Positions 8,903 to 16,952 of a stretch of DNA of 64,000 nt are shown piece after piece; positions within the stretch are counted from its first letter, which is position 1; the number at the start of each line of letters is the position of its first letter. The stretch spans positions 8,308,001 to 8,372,000 of the forward strand of contig NZ_CP029192.1 in the NCBI RefSeq assembly GCF_008642315.1, written 5' to 3'. This DNA comes from Streptomyces venezuelae (lineage in GTDB: Bacteria; Actinomycetota; Actinomycetes; Streptomycetales; Streptomycetaceae). Under the pieces are notes generated by a model. The model ran no database searches, had not been told where the DNA came from, and saw nothing but the letters and a program-made list of their open reading frames with translations. A program made the translations under genes and the position numbers.

Positions 8903-9451
8903 CTAGAGCCAGCTGGCTCGCATGCTTGTCACCGGTCCGGAGCCCATGTCGTCCTTCGGCTGCCCGAGCTCGCCGGACCATACCCGCTCCAGCACCCGGC
9001 GGACGGTCCCCATGATCTCGGGCGCCGCATTGCGCAGGCTGTCGGCATCCGCCGCCGAGATCTCGTCCGGGGCAATGCCAGCCTCCTTCAGCAGGCTGGA
9101 AATGTTGGTGAACTTGTCTGCCAGCCAAGGCAGCGGATCATCAGACAACTCCTCGACGAAGGTCCGCGAACCGGGCTCCCAGCCGACGACGTTGGGATGG
9201 TGGTGCGTGCGGTCGAAGGTGTTCGGAGCTGCGTTCACGTCCTGGAGGAGATCCACCCGCCAGAGCGGGCGACCGATGGTGATGGGTCGTGCGGCGTAGA
9301 TGGATCCCGGCAACTCGCCGCTCTCGAAGACACGTAGCTCTAGCCGTACACCGCGCTCGGGGCTTTCCTGTCCGTGGAGCGGTTTCGGGTTGAGGAAGTA
9401 GAGGTCGCTCACCACGACGCCGACTCGCTCAAAGGCGAATGCGTACAACAC
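8903..9451 (-). CDS. Hypothetical protein, 182 aa
   Basis: The N-terminal half is rich in beta strands (MLYAFAFERVGVVVSDLYFL, LRVFESGELPGSIYAARPI) and includes a HHHPNVVGWEP segment; the C-terminal half is helical. No catalytic motif is recognised. Coding potential is good and length is typical for a single domain. Its function is unknown. Confidence 0.65.
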   Translation of the reverse strand: MLYAFAFERVGVVVSDLYFLNPKPLHGQESPERGVRLELRVFESGELPGSIYAARPITIGRPLWRVDLLQDVNAAPNTFDRTHHHPNVVGWEPGSRTFVEELSDDPLPWLADKFTNISSLLKEAGIAPDEISAADADSLRNAAPEIMGTVRRVLERVWSGELGQPKDDMGSGPVTSMRASWL

Positions 9452-9676
9452 GCTGACCCCCTGGCCTTCTTATGCGACAGGCGAACCGTGCGCTGCCGAG
9501 CCTACGGAAGCCCGCCCCCGTCACACGGTCCAGAATCGGCCAAGCGATGCAACCGCTCCGAGGCACCCTTAGTTTCCGCTAGCGCCCGTCTGACAATTCC
9601 CGTCGGATCAGCGAGCGTCCGCCGAGCCGGCAATCCGGAGGTGCTCCGACCGTCCGGCGGGTCTTGCCGGGCCGGA

Positions 9677-10306
9677 TCACGAACGGCGGGCCAGCAGGTG
9701 GGCGTCGAGGAAGCCCCGTTCGGAGCCCGGATCGTGGAGCAGCCGGGCGAAGGGAACGAGCCCGGCATCGGCCAGCAGTTCGGCGAGGCGGTCCGCCGGC
9801 CAGCTGTAGGCAGGCGCCACCTTGTGGTCGAACCAGACCGGCTCCGGTCCGTCGGTCCCGAAGAAGGACACCAGGAGCAGACCACCCGGAGCCAGAACGC
9901 GTACCTGCTCGGCGAGCAGCTCCGACAGTTCCCCCGGAGGGGTGTGGATCATCGAGTAGTGGGCCAGTACACCGGCGAGCACACCGTCCTCGATCGGCAG
10001 AGACTCCATCCGCGCCTCCTGGAAGTGCAGCGCCGGATGGGCCCGCCGGGCGTGGTCGACCATGCCGGGGGAGAGATCGAGCCCGAAGGCGTCCAGGCCC
10101 AGCTCGTGCAGCATGGCCGTCAGATGCCCGGGCCCGCACCCGACGTCAGCTGCCCGCAGGTTGCCCGTCGCGCGCACCAGTTCGACGAAGGTGCTGATCA
10201 TGGCCCGGGCGAACGGTCGTGTCTCCAGCCGGTCTGCGAACAGCGATGCGTACAGCTCGACGACTCCGTCGTAGGCCGCCCTGGTCTCGTCCTGATGATT
10301 CGCCAC
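9677..10306 (-). CDS. Class I SAM-dependent methyltransferase
   Basis: This is a 209-residue protein with the SAM-binding motif I AADVGCGPGHLTAML (about 50-64), motif II FGLDLSPGMV, and ARMESLPIEDGVLAGVLAHYSMIH in the position of motifs III-IV. The start is taken at GTG 10306 (VANHQDETRAAYDG), which matches the usual N-terminus of these enzymes. Longer in-frame extension runs into an IS-derived sequence on the other strand. The acceptor substrate is unknown. Confidence 0.82.
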   Translation of the reverse strand: MANHQDETRAAYDGVVELYASLFADRLETRPFARAMISTFVELVRATGNLRAADVGCGPGHLTAMLHELGLDAFGLDLSPGMVDHARRAHPALHFQEARMESLPIEDGVLAGVLAHYSMIHTPPGELSELLAEQVRVLAPGGLLLVSFFGTDGPEPVWFDHKVAPAYSWPADRLAELLADAGLVPFARLLHDPGSERGFLDAHLLARRS

Positions 10307-10342
10307 ATGCAGGACCCTATAGCCGGTCTGATCATTGATCTT

Positions 10343-10690
10343 GTGGCAGGTCGAGGTGAGCTGACGGATGCGGCGTGGGAGCCAATAGAGCCCCTGCTGC
10401 CGCGGGTGGATGGGCGTGGTCGTCCGTGGCGTGATCACCGGCAGGTGGTCAACGGGGTGCTGTGGCGGCTGCGGACCGGGGCTCCGCGGCGCGATCTGCC
10501 CGAGCGGTACGGACCCTGGCAGACCGTCTACGAGCGGTTCGCCCGCCGGGAAGCGGACGGGACCTGGGCGAAGCTGCTGGAACACTTCCGGCCCTTGTCG
10601 GCGCAGGTCACCACGCGAGTGTGCCCATGGTCGGGGACCGACACCTCTGTCGCGACCCCTCAGCGACACGAGCAGGCAGCGCATACCTCG
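10343..10690 (+). pseudogene. IS5-family transposase N-terminal remnant
   Basis: From the GTG at 10343 the reading begins VAGRGELTDAAWEPIEPLLP and continues with WRDHRQVVNGVLWRLRTGAP and RDLPERYGPWQTVYERF, the hallmark N-terminus of IS5-group (DUF4096-type) transposases in Streptomyces. Similarity fades after LLEHF (about 10590); a DTSVATPQRHEQAA segment may be a decayed catalytic-domain start. No DDE domain and no terminal repeats follow. The remnant abuts the HNH gene. Confidence 0.75.
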
Positions 10691-11308
10691 CTAAGCGTCA
10701 CGAAGCGCCCTTTTGAGGCGGATCTGGCGCAGGTCGGCTTCCCATAGAACGAGTCTTCGGTCGCGCGGTTCAGCCAGTAGGACCTCCTCGTAGTCGAGAA
10801 GGCGGAGCAGGGCCTCTTTCCTGAGCGTGGAGCGTCGCTCCGGTGACAGGTTGCCGAGTTGGGCGATGAAGCGGTTGAGATCGTTAAGCAGTCGCACAGC
10901 CAGCCGGTACTCGTGGGCCTTGAAGTTTTCTGCAACCTCGTCCTGCGCATGCCTTACATGCTTTTCGACCGCGTCGGCGGGCAAGTCGACGACCCTGTCC
11001 GGGTCGTGGTAGCTCGGGCCGCCTCCAAAGAACATCGACACCACCGACTCGACGGGGCGGGCGTGGATATCCCGCTGCCATTGCAGGACGGCCCGATCCC
11101 GCTTGCTGCTGTTGCAACTACGGCATGCAGGAACGACGTTGCTGACGTCATCACGCCCGCCCTCGCTCACTGGGATCACGTGATCTATGGCCTCAGCGCC
11201 GCCCCAAGAGCAGTAGGAGCAGCTTCCTCCGAAGATTTCGAGGGCTACTTCCCGGACGACTTTGGGCAGCGATCCGCGCGCGCTCGGTTCCATGCGCGCA
11301 GTATGCAT
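10691..11308 (-). CDS. HNH endonuclease
   Basis: Residues about 24-72 form a canonical HNH domain: CSYCSWGGAEAIDHVIPVSEGG, then NVVPACRSCNSSKRD, giving two CxxC zinc knuckles, the D-H catalytic start, the Asn, and the terminal C-x-x-C-N-x-x-K. The C-terminal 110 residues are helical. HNH proteins often lie beside phage terminase and head genes and help packaging; here it follows the last head gene. A second Met at residue 6 (11293) is an alternative start. Confidence 0.82.
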   Translation of the reverse strand: MHTARMEPSARGSLPKVVREVALEIFGGSCSYCSWGGAEAIDHVIPVSEGGRDDVSNVVPACRSCNSSKRDRAVLQWQRDIHARPVESVVSMFFGGGPSYHDPDRVVDLPADAVEKHVRHAQDEVAENFKAHEYRLAVRLLNDLNRFIAQLGNLSPERRSTLRKEALLRLLDYEEVLLAEPRDRRLVLWEADLRQIRLKRALRDA

Positions 11309-11338
11309 CCCGCCACTGACAGCGGCGGGTTGATGGTC

Positions 11339-11659
11339 CTACCGTCGGGCCCGGGCATGCAAGGTGATCACCGAGACCGCGGCCGGGCCTGCGGCAGGGG
11401 GATCGTCGGGTGCGGTCGCGGTGTCAAGTTGGGCCAAGCGCCGTTCGAGGGCTGTGAGGTTGGAGGAGTTGTCGACGCTGGCGATGCCGTTGACGGTGAC
11501 CTTGAGCGGGTCGGTGAGGAGCTGCGCGATGCGCTCCTGTAGGACTTCGTGGGCGACGGCCCGGGCGGTGCCGAGCCGTTCGTAGCGGCTGGCCAGGTCT
11601 TCGGGCGGGGTGTCGCTGCCGAGCAGGGCTTGTAGCCAATGCAGAACCTCACCGGTCAC
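11339..11659 (-). CDS. Hypothetical phage-region protein, 106 aa
   Basis: The start is placed at GTG 11659 (VTGEVLHWLQALL) because GGAG lies six bases upstream and the strong hairpin at 11679-11708 would separate any longer version from its promoter. The sequence is helical (YERLGTARAVAHEVLQERIAQLL, LTALERRLAQLD), ending in low-complexity Ala/Pro. It could be a small head-completion or assembly protein, but no motif shows this. Confidence 0.55.
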   Translation of the reverse strand: MTGEVLHWLQALLGSDTPPEDLASRYERLGTARAVAHEVLQERIAQLLTDPLKVTVNGIASVDNSSNLTALERRLAQLDTATAPDDPPAAGPAAVSVITLHARARR

Positions 11660-11678
11660 AGTGCGCTCCAGGGAAATG

Positions 11679-11708
11679 CGTGGTGGGGAGCCGGGGCTCC
11701 CCACCACG
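11679..11708 (-). terminator. Strong hairpin ending the head-gene operon
   Basis: A perfect 14-base inverted repeat (CGTGGTGGGGAGCC at 11679-11692; complement at 11695-11708) with a 2-base loop lies directly after the stop codon at 11714 on the minus strand. It is very GC-rich and followed by ATTTCC on the minus strand. It reads as a transcription terminator after the capsid genes. Confidence 0.7.
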
Positions 11709-11713
11709 CGAGG

Positions 11714-11923
11714 TTAGGCGGACTTCGGCTTCCGGATCGTCTTGCCGGACTCACCTGCCGGTTTGGGCGGGGTGTGCCAGCACTTCGGGTTGGTGATCTG
11801 CTCAGCCACGGCCTGTTCCGTGACTTCGGTCCCAGCCAGGAGTACGGCCGGAATCCGCTCGGCGGGGTCGAGGATGTGGACCGTCGCGGCGAGCACGCCG
11901 AGGGACTTCACGGCGGCGCTCAC
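11714..11923 (-). CDS. Small protein after the capsid gene, 69 aa
   Basis: The GTG start at 11923 overlaps the capsid stop by four bases (GTGA), so it is translated with the capsid. The sequence starts VSAAVKSLGVLAATVHILDP and ends in a basic Lys/Pro tail. Position in lambda-like head operons would fit a head-completion or connector role, but no motif supports a definite name. Confidence 0.7.
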   Translation of the reverse strand: MSAAVKSLGVLAATVHILDPAERIPAVLLAGTEVTEQAVAEQITNPKCWHTPPKPAGESGKTIRKPKSA

Positions 11924-12969
11924 AGGACGGTGGCGGTGATGTGGCAGTCCGGCGAGTACAGCACCGGCATCGCGGCGGCTGCGCCCTTGGTCCAGATCTG
12001 CACCGGGTCGTCCTCGACATCGCGGGTGATGATGATGCCCGGCGCGTCTTCCCGTTCGATCGCAGGGTTCGTGCCACGGGAGAGGGCGAGGGACTCGGTG
12101 GTGGTGCCGTACTGGGTCTGGCCCCACTTCGCGCGGTCCGGGGGCAGCATGATCCACCGGTCCTCCGGTAGCACGCGCTTGGACACGTCGTCCTGCCACA
12201 CCTGCGCCTTGTAGAACGTGATGGGCGGAAGGCCGTAGTTGCCGCGCACCGAGTTGATCTGCTGCGGGTTCAGCGTGGCCGTCGGGGTCTGCCCACCGGC
12301 CGGGGTGCCGTAGTACGCCGCCCGGTAGGACTGGTTGCCCGCCAGGTGTGACCAGGCCTTACGTGAGGTGAGCACCATCTCCGGGGCAGGGGCGCCGATG
12401 GAGTCGAGGTAGTCGATCCACCGCAGCTCATCCGCGATCGGGTCGGAGGTCGGGTCCGACCAGGGCTTCGGTGCGGTCGGCATGTTCGCGGCCGGTACGC
12501 TGTAGTCGGCCTCCACGGTGAGGCCGTTCTCCCCGGCCAGGCTGAACTTGCCGTCCAGCAGGACGTCACCGGCGGCGAGTTCGAGGCGGGAGCGGATTGC
12601 TTCGACGTGCCGCTCCACGTCGTCGTAGAGCAGTTCCACGAGCCGGTCCTCATCGGCGCCGCGGGCGGCGTCCAGGAGCAGCTGCTCCATCTCGCCGACG
12701 AGGAGCTTTTGGCCCAGCGCGGGCAGGGTGCCCTCGGTCTGCGTCGAGGTGGCCTGCCGCTTGGCGAACGGCACGCTGGTGTCGTAGGCGCGGTAGGAGG
12801 CGGCGTTCACGCGCCGCTTGTTCTGCCGCACGCGCCACTTCACGTCGTGTACCCGGGCCTCGGGGAACACCTTCTGTGTGAGCAGGAAGTCGTCCGGGCT
12901 GGGGATGGTGCGTGCGTAGACCGTCAGGTCGGTGACGGAGACGTTGTTCAGGAGGTCGGCGACGCTCAC
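11920..12969 (-). CDS. Major capsid protein, lambda gpE family
   Basis: This 349-residue protein has the layout of the phage capsid E family: an N-terminal arm (LTVYARTIPSPDDFLLTQKVFPEARV), a long helical segment (LVGEMEQLLLDAARGADEDRLVELLYDDVERHVEAI), the D-x-L-L-D-G-K-F strand, and a C-terminal region typical of gpE proteins (ITFYKAQVWQDD, LPEDRWIMLPP). It lies directly after a gpD-like gene, the same order as in lambda. ATG 12969 overlaps the stop of that gene by four bases. Confidence 0.9.
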   Translation of the reverse strand: MSVADLLNNVSVTDLTVYARTIPSPDDFLLTQKVFPEARVHDVKWRVRQNKRRVNAASYRAYDTSVPFAKRQATSTQTEGTLPALGQKLLVGEMEQLLLDAARGADEDRLVELLYDDVERHVEAIRSRLELAAGDVLLDGKFSLAGENGLTVEADYSVPAANMPTAPKPWSDPTSDPIADELRWIDYLDSIGAPAPEMVLTSRKAWSHLAGNQSYRAAYYGTPAGGQTPTATLNPQQINSVRGNYGLPPITFYKAQVWQDDVSKRVLPEDRWIMLPPDRAKWGQTQYGTTTESLALSRGTNPAIEREDAPGIIITRDVEDDPVQIWTKGAAAAMPVLYSPDCHITATVL

Positions 12970-13397
12970 GCGCTCACCGCCCCGAGGAAGCGGATCTGTG
13001 CCCCGGCCGGGTGAGAGGTGATCTTGGCCGGGTCGAGTCCGCCGGGGATCTTCGCGGTGTGGGCGGTGCCGTGCCAGAGCAGCGCCGCGGGCACCTTCGT
13101 CACGCCGGGCGTGAACGGGGCCTCCGCGTAGACGAGGCCGGCGAGGGCTTCGCGGCCGTCATCGGCTGCAGGGTCGTAGGCCCCGTACAGGCCGGAGGCG
13201 GTGATGCGGCCGACGGGGACTCCGGAGCGGATGAAGCCGTGCGGCTGGGCTGCGGTCGGCTCGACGTAGTGAACGTTCTTGGTCAGCTTGTCTAGGTCGA
13301 GGGTGATGGTCTCGGTGGAGTCGGTGCCGTGGCGGGAGGCGAGCCAGTCCCGGTCGGCGGTGACCGTCACGGTGGTGGTGTACGGCTGGATGCTCAA
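12966..13397 (-). CDS. Head decoration protein, lambda gpD-like
   Basis: This 143-residue protein is predominantly beta structure with the gpD layout: an N-terminal TTVTVTADRDWLASRHG, then GVPVGRITASGLYGAYDP, and EALAGLVYAEAPF, matching the GxVLGRITxSGKY... pattern of head decoration trimers. It stabilises the expanded capsid. It is coupled to the capsid gene by ATGA overlap. Confidence 0.85.
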   Translation of the reverse strand: MSIQPYTTTVTVTADRDWLASRHGTDSTETITLDLDKLTKNVHYVEPTAAQPHGFIRSGVPVGRITASGLYGAYDPAADDGREALAGLVYAEAPFTPGVTKVPAALLWHGTAHTAKIPGGLDPAKITSHPAGAQIRFLGAVSA

Positions 13398-13500
13398 GCC
13401 GTCTTCTCCAGGTGGTGCGGTGCGGTCACGCCCTCACCAGGTGCGGTGGGTGCGGTCCACGAGGAGAAGAAGGAAGGGGCGTGGTCCCCAAAATCAGCCA

Positions 13501-13519
13501 GCCGCTCACCGTGAGCGGC
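13501..13519 (-). terminator. Hairpin with T-run between scaffold and decoration genes
   Basis: GCCGCTCA at 13501-13508 pairs with TGAGCGGC at 13512-13519 around a 3-base loop. On the minus strand it is followed by GGCTGATTTTGG. Read on the minus strand it lies after the decoration gene's upstream region and before the scaffold stop's own 5' side; that is, downstream of 13528 would be wrong for scaffold readthrough only if orientation is reversed. In minus-strand order scaffold (ends 13528) comes first, so this hairpin follows the scaffold gene as a terminator or attenuator. Confidence 0.45.
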
Positions 13520-13527
13520 CAGCCGGC

Positions 13528-14193
13528 CTAAGGGGTGTCGGGCAGGAGGCCTCGGCGTCGGGCCATCTCCAGACCGGCAGCGCCGGGCGGGCGTTCTGTG
13601 CTGCCGGGGCGCGGCGGCGGAACCGACGCCGGAGCACCACCGGGGGCCGGGGGGATGTCCCGAGCGGGGGAGCCGAACAGCTCGGGGCGGCGCTGGCTCA
13701 GCTCCTGAACCGCCTCGTCCAGGGTGGAGGGGTCCGCGTCGTCCGGAAGGCGCAGGAGCGACACGGCGTCGTCCAGGTCAGGCCCGGTCGCGCCGGCAGA
13801 CACCAGCACGGCGCGACGCGCAGCCTCCCGCTCCCGGGCGACAGCCGCAGCCTCCCGCGCGAGAGCCGCCTGCTCGCGCTCGACGACGGCCTGTTCACGC
13901 CGCTCGGTCTCGGTCAGCCGGTCCTGCTCGGCCTGTCGGACGCCAGCGAGGTACTCCTCCAGCGCCACCGTGTTGGAGAACCCGAGCTTCTCGATCAGGG
14001 AGCGGACCGCTGCACGGCCGCCCTGGTCCTTCTCCCGGGCCATCATCGTGTTCAGCTGCTTCTGGCTGACGCTGACCGTGGCCTCGTCGTTCGACGGGTC
14101 TTCCGGGGAGGCGCCGAGGACCGGGAAGATCGGGCGGCCGTCACGGCGGTAGCCGAGCACGGTTCGCGGAGCGGGCATGCTGCGGGTCATCAA
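13528..14193 (-). CDS. Phage scaffold-like protein
   Basis: This 221-residue protein has a central long charged helix (about 75-140; LTETERREQAVVEREQAALA and AAAVAREREAARRAV), an N-terminal MPAPRTVLGYRRDGRPIFPV segment, and a Pro-rich tail. A coiled-coil protein between portal and decoration/capsid genes is the usual position and shape of an internal scaffold. No protease motif is visible in it or nearby. Confidence 0.75.
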   Translation of the reverse strand: MMTRSMPAPRTVLGYRRDGRPIFPVLGASPEDPSNDEATVSVSQKQLNTMMAREKDQGGRAAVRSLIEKLGFSNTVALEEYLAGVRQAEQDRLTETERREQAVVEREQAALAREAAAVAREREAARRAVLVSAGATGPDLDDAVSLLRLPDDADPSTLDEAVQELSQRRPELFGSPARDIPPAPGGAPASVPPPRPGSTERPPGAAGLEMARRRGLLPDTP

Positions 14194-14298
14194 GTGGTGC
14201 TACTCCCACGACGGCCCCGCGCCGCGGCCCAGTCTACGGAACCGAGCGATGAATCCTGCGGTAGGCGCCCTCCGACCTGCGTAAACCCGTGGACTGAC

Positions 14299-14838
14299 AT
14301 GATCGGGATCATGAATATGGGTGGGGAAAACGCGGGGGTAGAGCACGATGCTTCGGCTTGGAGGGGGCGTCGCCGGGCGCTGATAGGCAGCGGCATCTTG
14401 GCCGCCGCTGCGATAGGCGCGGCTGTGTGGGGGTGGGCGCCGTGGGTCGACCGGAGCCCGTTCACCGGCTACGAAATCTCGGTGGCTGACGGTGAGCACA
14501 CCCAGCCGGGAGCCACGGCAGATACCTGCGTACGCACGGCGGCCTCCGAAGAGGAGACCGTGATCTACGACGAGGACGGCAACAAACTCACCGCCGGCCG
14601 CGCGCCGAAGGAAGGCGAGCGGCTCGGGCCGGAGTTCGAAGACTTCGCAGGGGACTGCCTGTTCATCACCCGCATCGACAACATCCCAGGCGGTGAGGGC
14701 ACCTACCTCAGCGCATGGGGCGGCGGGGACAAGAGCGAGGTGGCTGAGGAGCAGCTGCGGAAGTCACCCCATGAGCAACGGGAGTTCTTCAAGACGGCGA
14801 AGAAGAAGCAGTTCAAGGAGCCGGAGGAGTCGAGCTGA
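14299..14838 (+). CDS. Membrane-anchored protein in the head module (moron candidate)
   Basis: This gene is transcribed opposite to its neighbours. It has a short cytoplasmic N-terminus with RGRRR, one membrane segment (ALIGSGILAAAAIGAAVWGW), and about 125 acidic extracytoplasmic residues with two Cys (in DTCVRTA and GDCLFIT), then a Lys/Glu tail. Start choice is uncertain: ATG 14299, 14311 or 14317 are in frame and none has a clear ribosome site. The stop overlaps the portal gene end by 26 bp. It is not needed for capsid building; surface or exclusion functions are possible but unproven. Confidence 0.72.
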   Translation: MIGIMNMGGENAGVEHDASAWRGRRRALIGSGILAAAAIGAAVWGWAPWVDRSPFTGYEISVADGEHTQPGATADTCVRTAASEEETVIYDEDGNKLTAGRAPKEGERLGPEFEDFAGDCLFITRIDNIPGGEGTYLSAWGGGDKSEVAEEQLRKSPHEQREFFKTAKKKQFKEPEESS

Positions 14839-16657
14839 CTAGCTTCTTGGCTGACGCCGTCTCGCCGCTCCTTCGCCGCTCCGTGATCCGCACGACCTCT
14901 TCACGGGCGTCGTCGATGGGGTACCCGGCGTCTTGCAGCATGCGGATGCCCGTCTCCAGCGCCAACACCTCGGCAGTCACCCCCTTGACGACCTCTTCGA
15001 GGATCGCTGACCGGTCCGTGGGGGTGTGCGGCCCGAACACCAGACGAGCGGGGAGAACCGCGCTCTGCGGCCAGCCGTCTGCCCGGCCTGCCTGATGGAT
15101 GCGCTGCACCATCTTCAGCAACAACGCGTACTTGTGCGCGCGGGCCAGACGCATCGCGTCAACAAGCGAGTCGAGTGGGCCCAGGGAAAGCTGGAGTGCG
15201 TACCCGCTGGGTACGTCGGAGGGGTCAACGGTGCCCAAGCTGACGGCGGGCAGGCGGGCGTTGACCGCTGCCCGGTCGCGTATCTCCTCGACCCGGGCTC
15301 GGAGTTCAGCGAGCTGGTGGGAGGTGTCCAGGACGTCCATGCGGCCGCCGTCGCCAAGAGCGAACACCGTTCCCGGTTCGATCGTGAGCGGCTTGGGCCT
15401 GCCAGACACCCGGTCCACCTCGGGACGGGCACCGGCAAGGCAGATGATCGGCGCACCGGTCGTCGAAGAGGCGCGAGCGGAGTCGGTATCTGTCTCGGCA
15501 AGCTCATCGAGAGCCTGCATGACCTTGGCCAGAGTGGACTGGCCGAAGTGCTCGCCGTCCGCGATGGTGTTGCTGACGTGGACGAGCGGGATAAAGTCCA
15601 GCCGCAGATCGAGCCGGTCGAGGACCACCCCATCCGCGCGAGTGCGGAACCGCGCCTTGTCCAGGGGCAGGTCATCGAGTTCCTGGCCGTGACGGAGATC
15701 AGAGATCACCCACTCCGCGTCGGTCAGGTAGCAGGTCGTGGCGGACGGCCGGTCTGGCGCCCACGGATAGGTGCGCTGTAGTCGGCCGAGGGCGTCGTCG
15801 TAACTGTCTCCCGCCTGAGGGACAGGGGCGGCGCGGACCTCCGACGAGCTGATGCCGACTGCTCCTTCGTCCGCTGATCGGATCGGGCCGAGTTCGTAGG
15901 TGATCCGTCTGAGTCGCTGTTTGAGACCACGCTTGGGGTCCTCCGGGATCTCCCACGCCAGGTGCACCCGGCGCGGGTAGTCTCCCGGGTCCGCATCGTC
16001 CTCGAGGACGGGAAAGTAGAAGCCGGGATCGTAGGTTTTCAGCCTCACCCGCTGCTTGTCGGGGTCCCAGGCCAAGAGGTACAGGCCGTCACCGAGCAGG
16101 ACGGCCTTCCGCTCGGCCGCCTGCATCCGCAGCGGCAGCAGTTCAGCCTCCGCCCACTCCCTCAGCCGTTGCTGTACGGCGGCAGCGGCGATCGCCTCCG
16201 AGGTGGCGTCCTCGTCCTTGGCGTGCTCGGCGCCGGGCACGATGATCTGCTGCGACTTGCCCAGCAAGTGAGCCAGCGTGGTGTCCACGAAGGCGGAAGC
16301 GTCCCCGAACTCCCGCCGCTCGCCCGCCGCGTCGTTGCCGGCGAGACTCGCAAGTTCCCCCGCCTGGTTGTTGTCGTAGGCGGCCAGAAGCTTGTATGCG
16401 GCCAGGCGGCGCACCGCCTCGTCGGGAAGCCATGTGGCTTGCACGGTGAGGGCGAGAGCGCGGTGTGGGCGCCCGTCACTGCCGGACATCACCGGCTTGT
16501 AGTTCAGCCACGACCACGCGTCGGTCAAGAAGGTCCGCAGGCCCACGGCGGAGGATCCCATCGCCAGCCCCACGCCACAATTCAGCGTAGGTGACACGAG
16601 AGTGGCTGCCCGTAGGCCACGCACCCCCCCTGGCCTAGGAGCGGGGTTGGGCTTCAT
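14813..16657 (-). CDS. Phage portal protein
   Basis: This protein of up to 614 residues lies between the large terminase and the scaffold gene. It shows portal-like features: an acidic N-terminal region with SWLNYKPVMS, an AYDNNQAGEL stretch, a TYDPGFYFPVLEDD wing strand, FIPLVHVSNTIADGEHFGQS (typical of SPP1 gp6-like portals), and a long C-terminal helical crown region. ATG 16657 overlaps the small gene upstream; an internal Met (16561, MGSSAVGLRT) is an alternative start that would remove a basic, low-complexity leader. Confidence 0.85.
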   Translation of the reverse strand: MKPNPAPRPGGVRGLRAATLVSPTLNCGVGLAMGSSAVGLRTFLTDAWSWLNYKPVMSGSDGRPHRALALTVQATWLPDEAVRRLAAYKLLAAYDNNQAGELASLAGNDAAGERREFGDASAFVDTTLAHLLGKSQQIIVPGAEHAKDEDATSEAIAAAAVQQRLREWAEAELLPLRMQAAERKAVLLGDGLYLLAWDPDKQRVRLKTYDPGFYFPVLEDDADPGDYPRRVHLAWEIPEDPKRGLKQRLRRITYELGPIRSADEGAVGISSSEVRAAPVPQAGDSYDDALGRLQRTYPWAPDRPSATTCYLTDAEWVISDLRHGQELDDLPLDKARFRTRADGVVLDRLDLRLDFIPLVHVSNTIADGEHFGQSTLAKVMQALDELAETDTDSARASSTTGAPIICLAGARPEVDRVSGRPKPLTIEPGTVFALGDGGRMDVLDTSHQLAELRARVEEIRDRAAVNARLPAVSLGTVDPSDVPSGYALQLSLGPLDSLVDAMRLARAHKYALLLKMVQRIHQAGRADGWPQSAVLPARLVFGPHTPTDRSAILEEVVKGVTAEVLALETGIRMLQDAGYPIDDAREEVVRITERRRSGETASAKKLVSSTPPAP

Positions 16658-16826
16658 CGGGTGCTGACGGCCCCTCTGGAGGGCGGGGCGTCACTGCCTG
16701 GCTTCGGCAGGAACGCCCTCGAAACCTTCCGGCCACCGCCACGATCCCCATGACGATGAACGACCCCAGGACCTCAGACAGCAAATCTCCGCTGATCCAG
16801 TGCCAAAGCGTGATGAAGGCTTCCAC
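16635..16826 (-). CDS. Small membrane protein, 63 aa
   Basis: The GTG start at 16826 has GAAGGG eight bases upstream. The peptide begins VEAFITLWHWISGDLLSEVL and contains one clear membrane segment ending AVAGRF, followed by a basic and Pro-rich tail. The stop overlaps the portal start by 23 bp, suggesting coupling. Small membrane proteins in phage clusters can act in lysis or exclusion; nothing here decides. Confidence 0.55.
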   Translation of the reverse strand: MEAFITLWHWISGDLLSEVLGSFIVMGIVAVAGRFRGRSCRSQAVTPRPPEGPSAPDEAQPRS

Positions 16827-16952
16827 GTCCCTCGCCCTTCGTAGATCTTGTGGCATCCAGCCTGGGGCAGGTCGGGGGAGCGGGGACGAGGTTGGACGGT
16901 AGCCGCTGACGTCAGACACTATTGGACAGAGTTGGACTGCGAGGGGGAAGCG

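Noticed and set aside
9374..10747. Long plus-strand open frame of 457 codons
   Set aside because: It runs antisense to the methyltransferase and only its last third is real, as the IS5-type transposase remnant.
13279..14298. Plus-strand extension in front of the membrane-anchored protein
   Set aside because: It is the antisense of the scaffold gene and has no ribosome site; only the part from 14299 on is protein-like.
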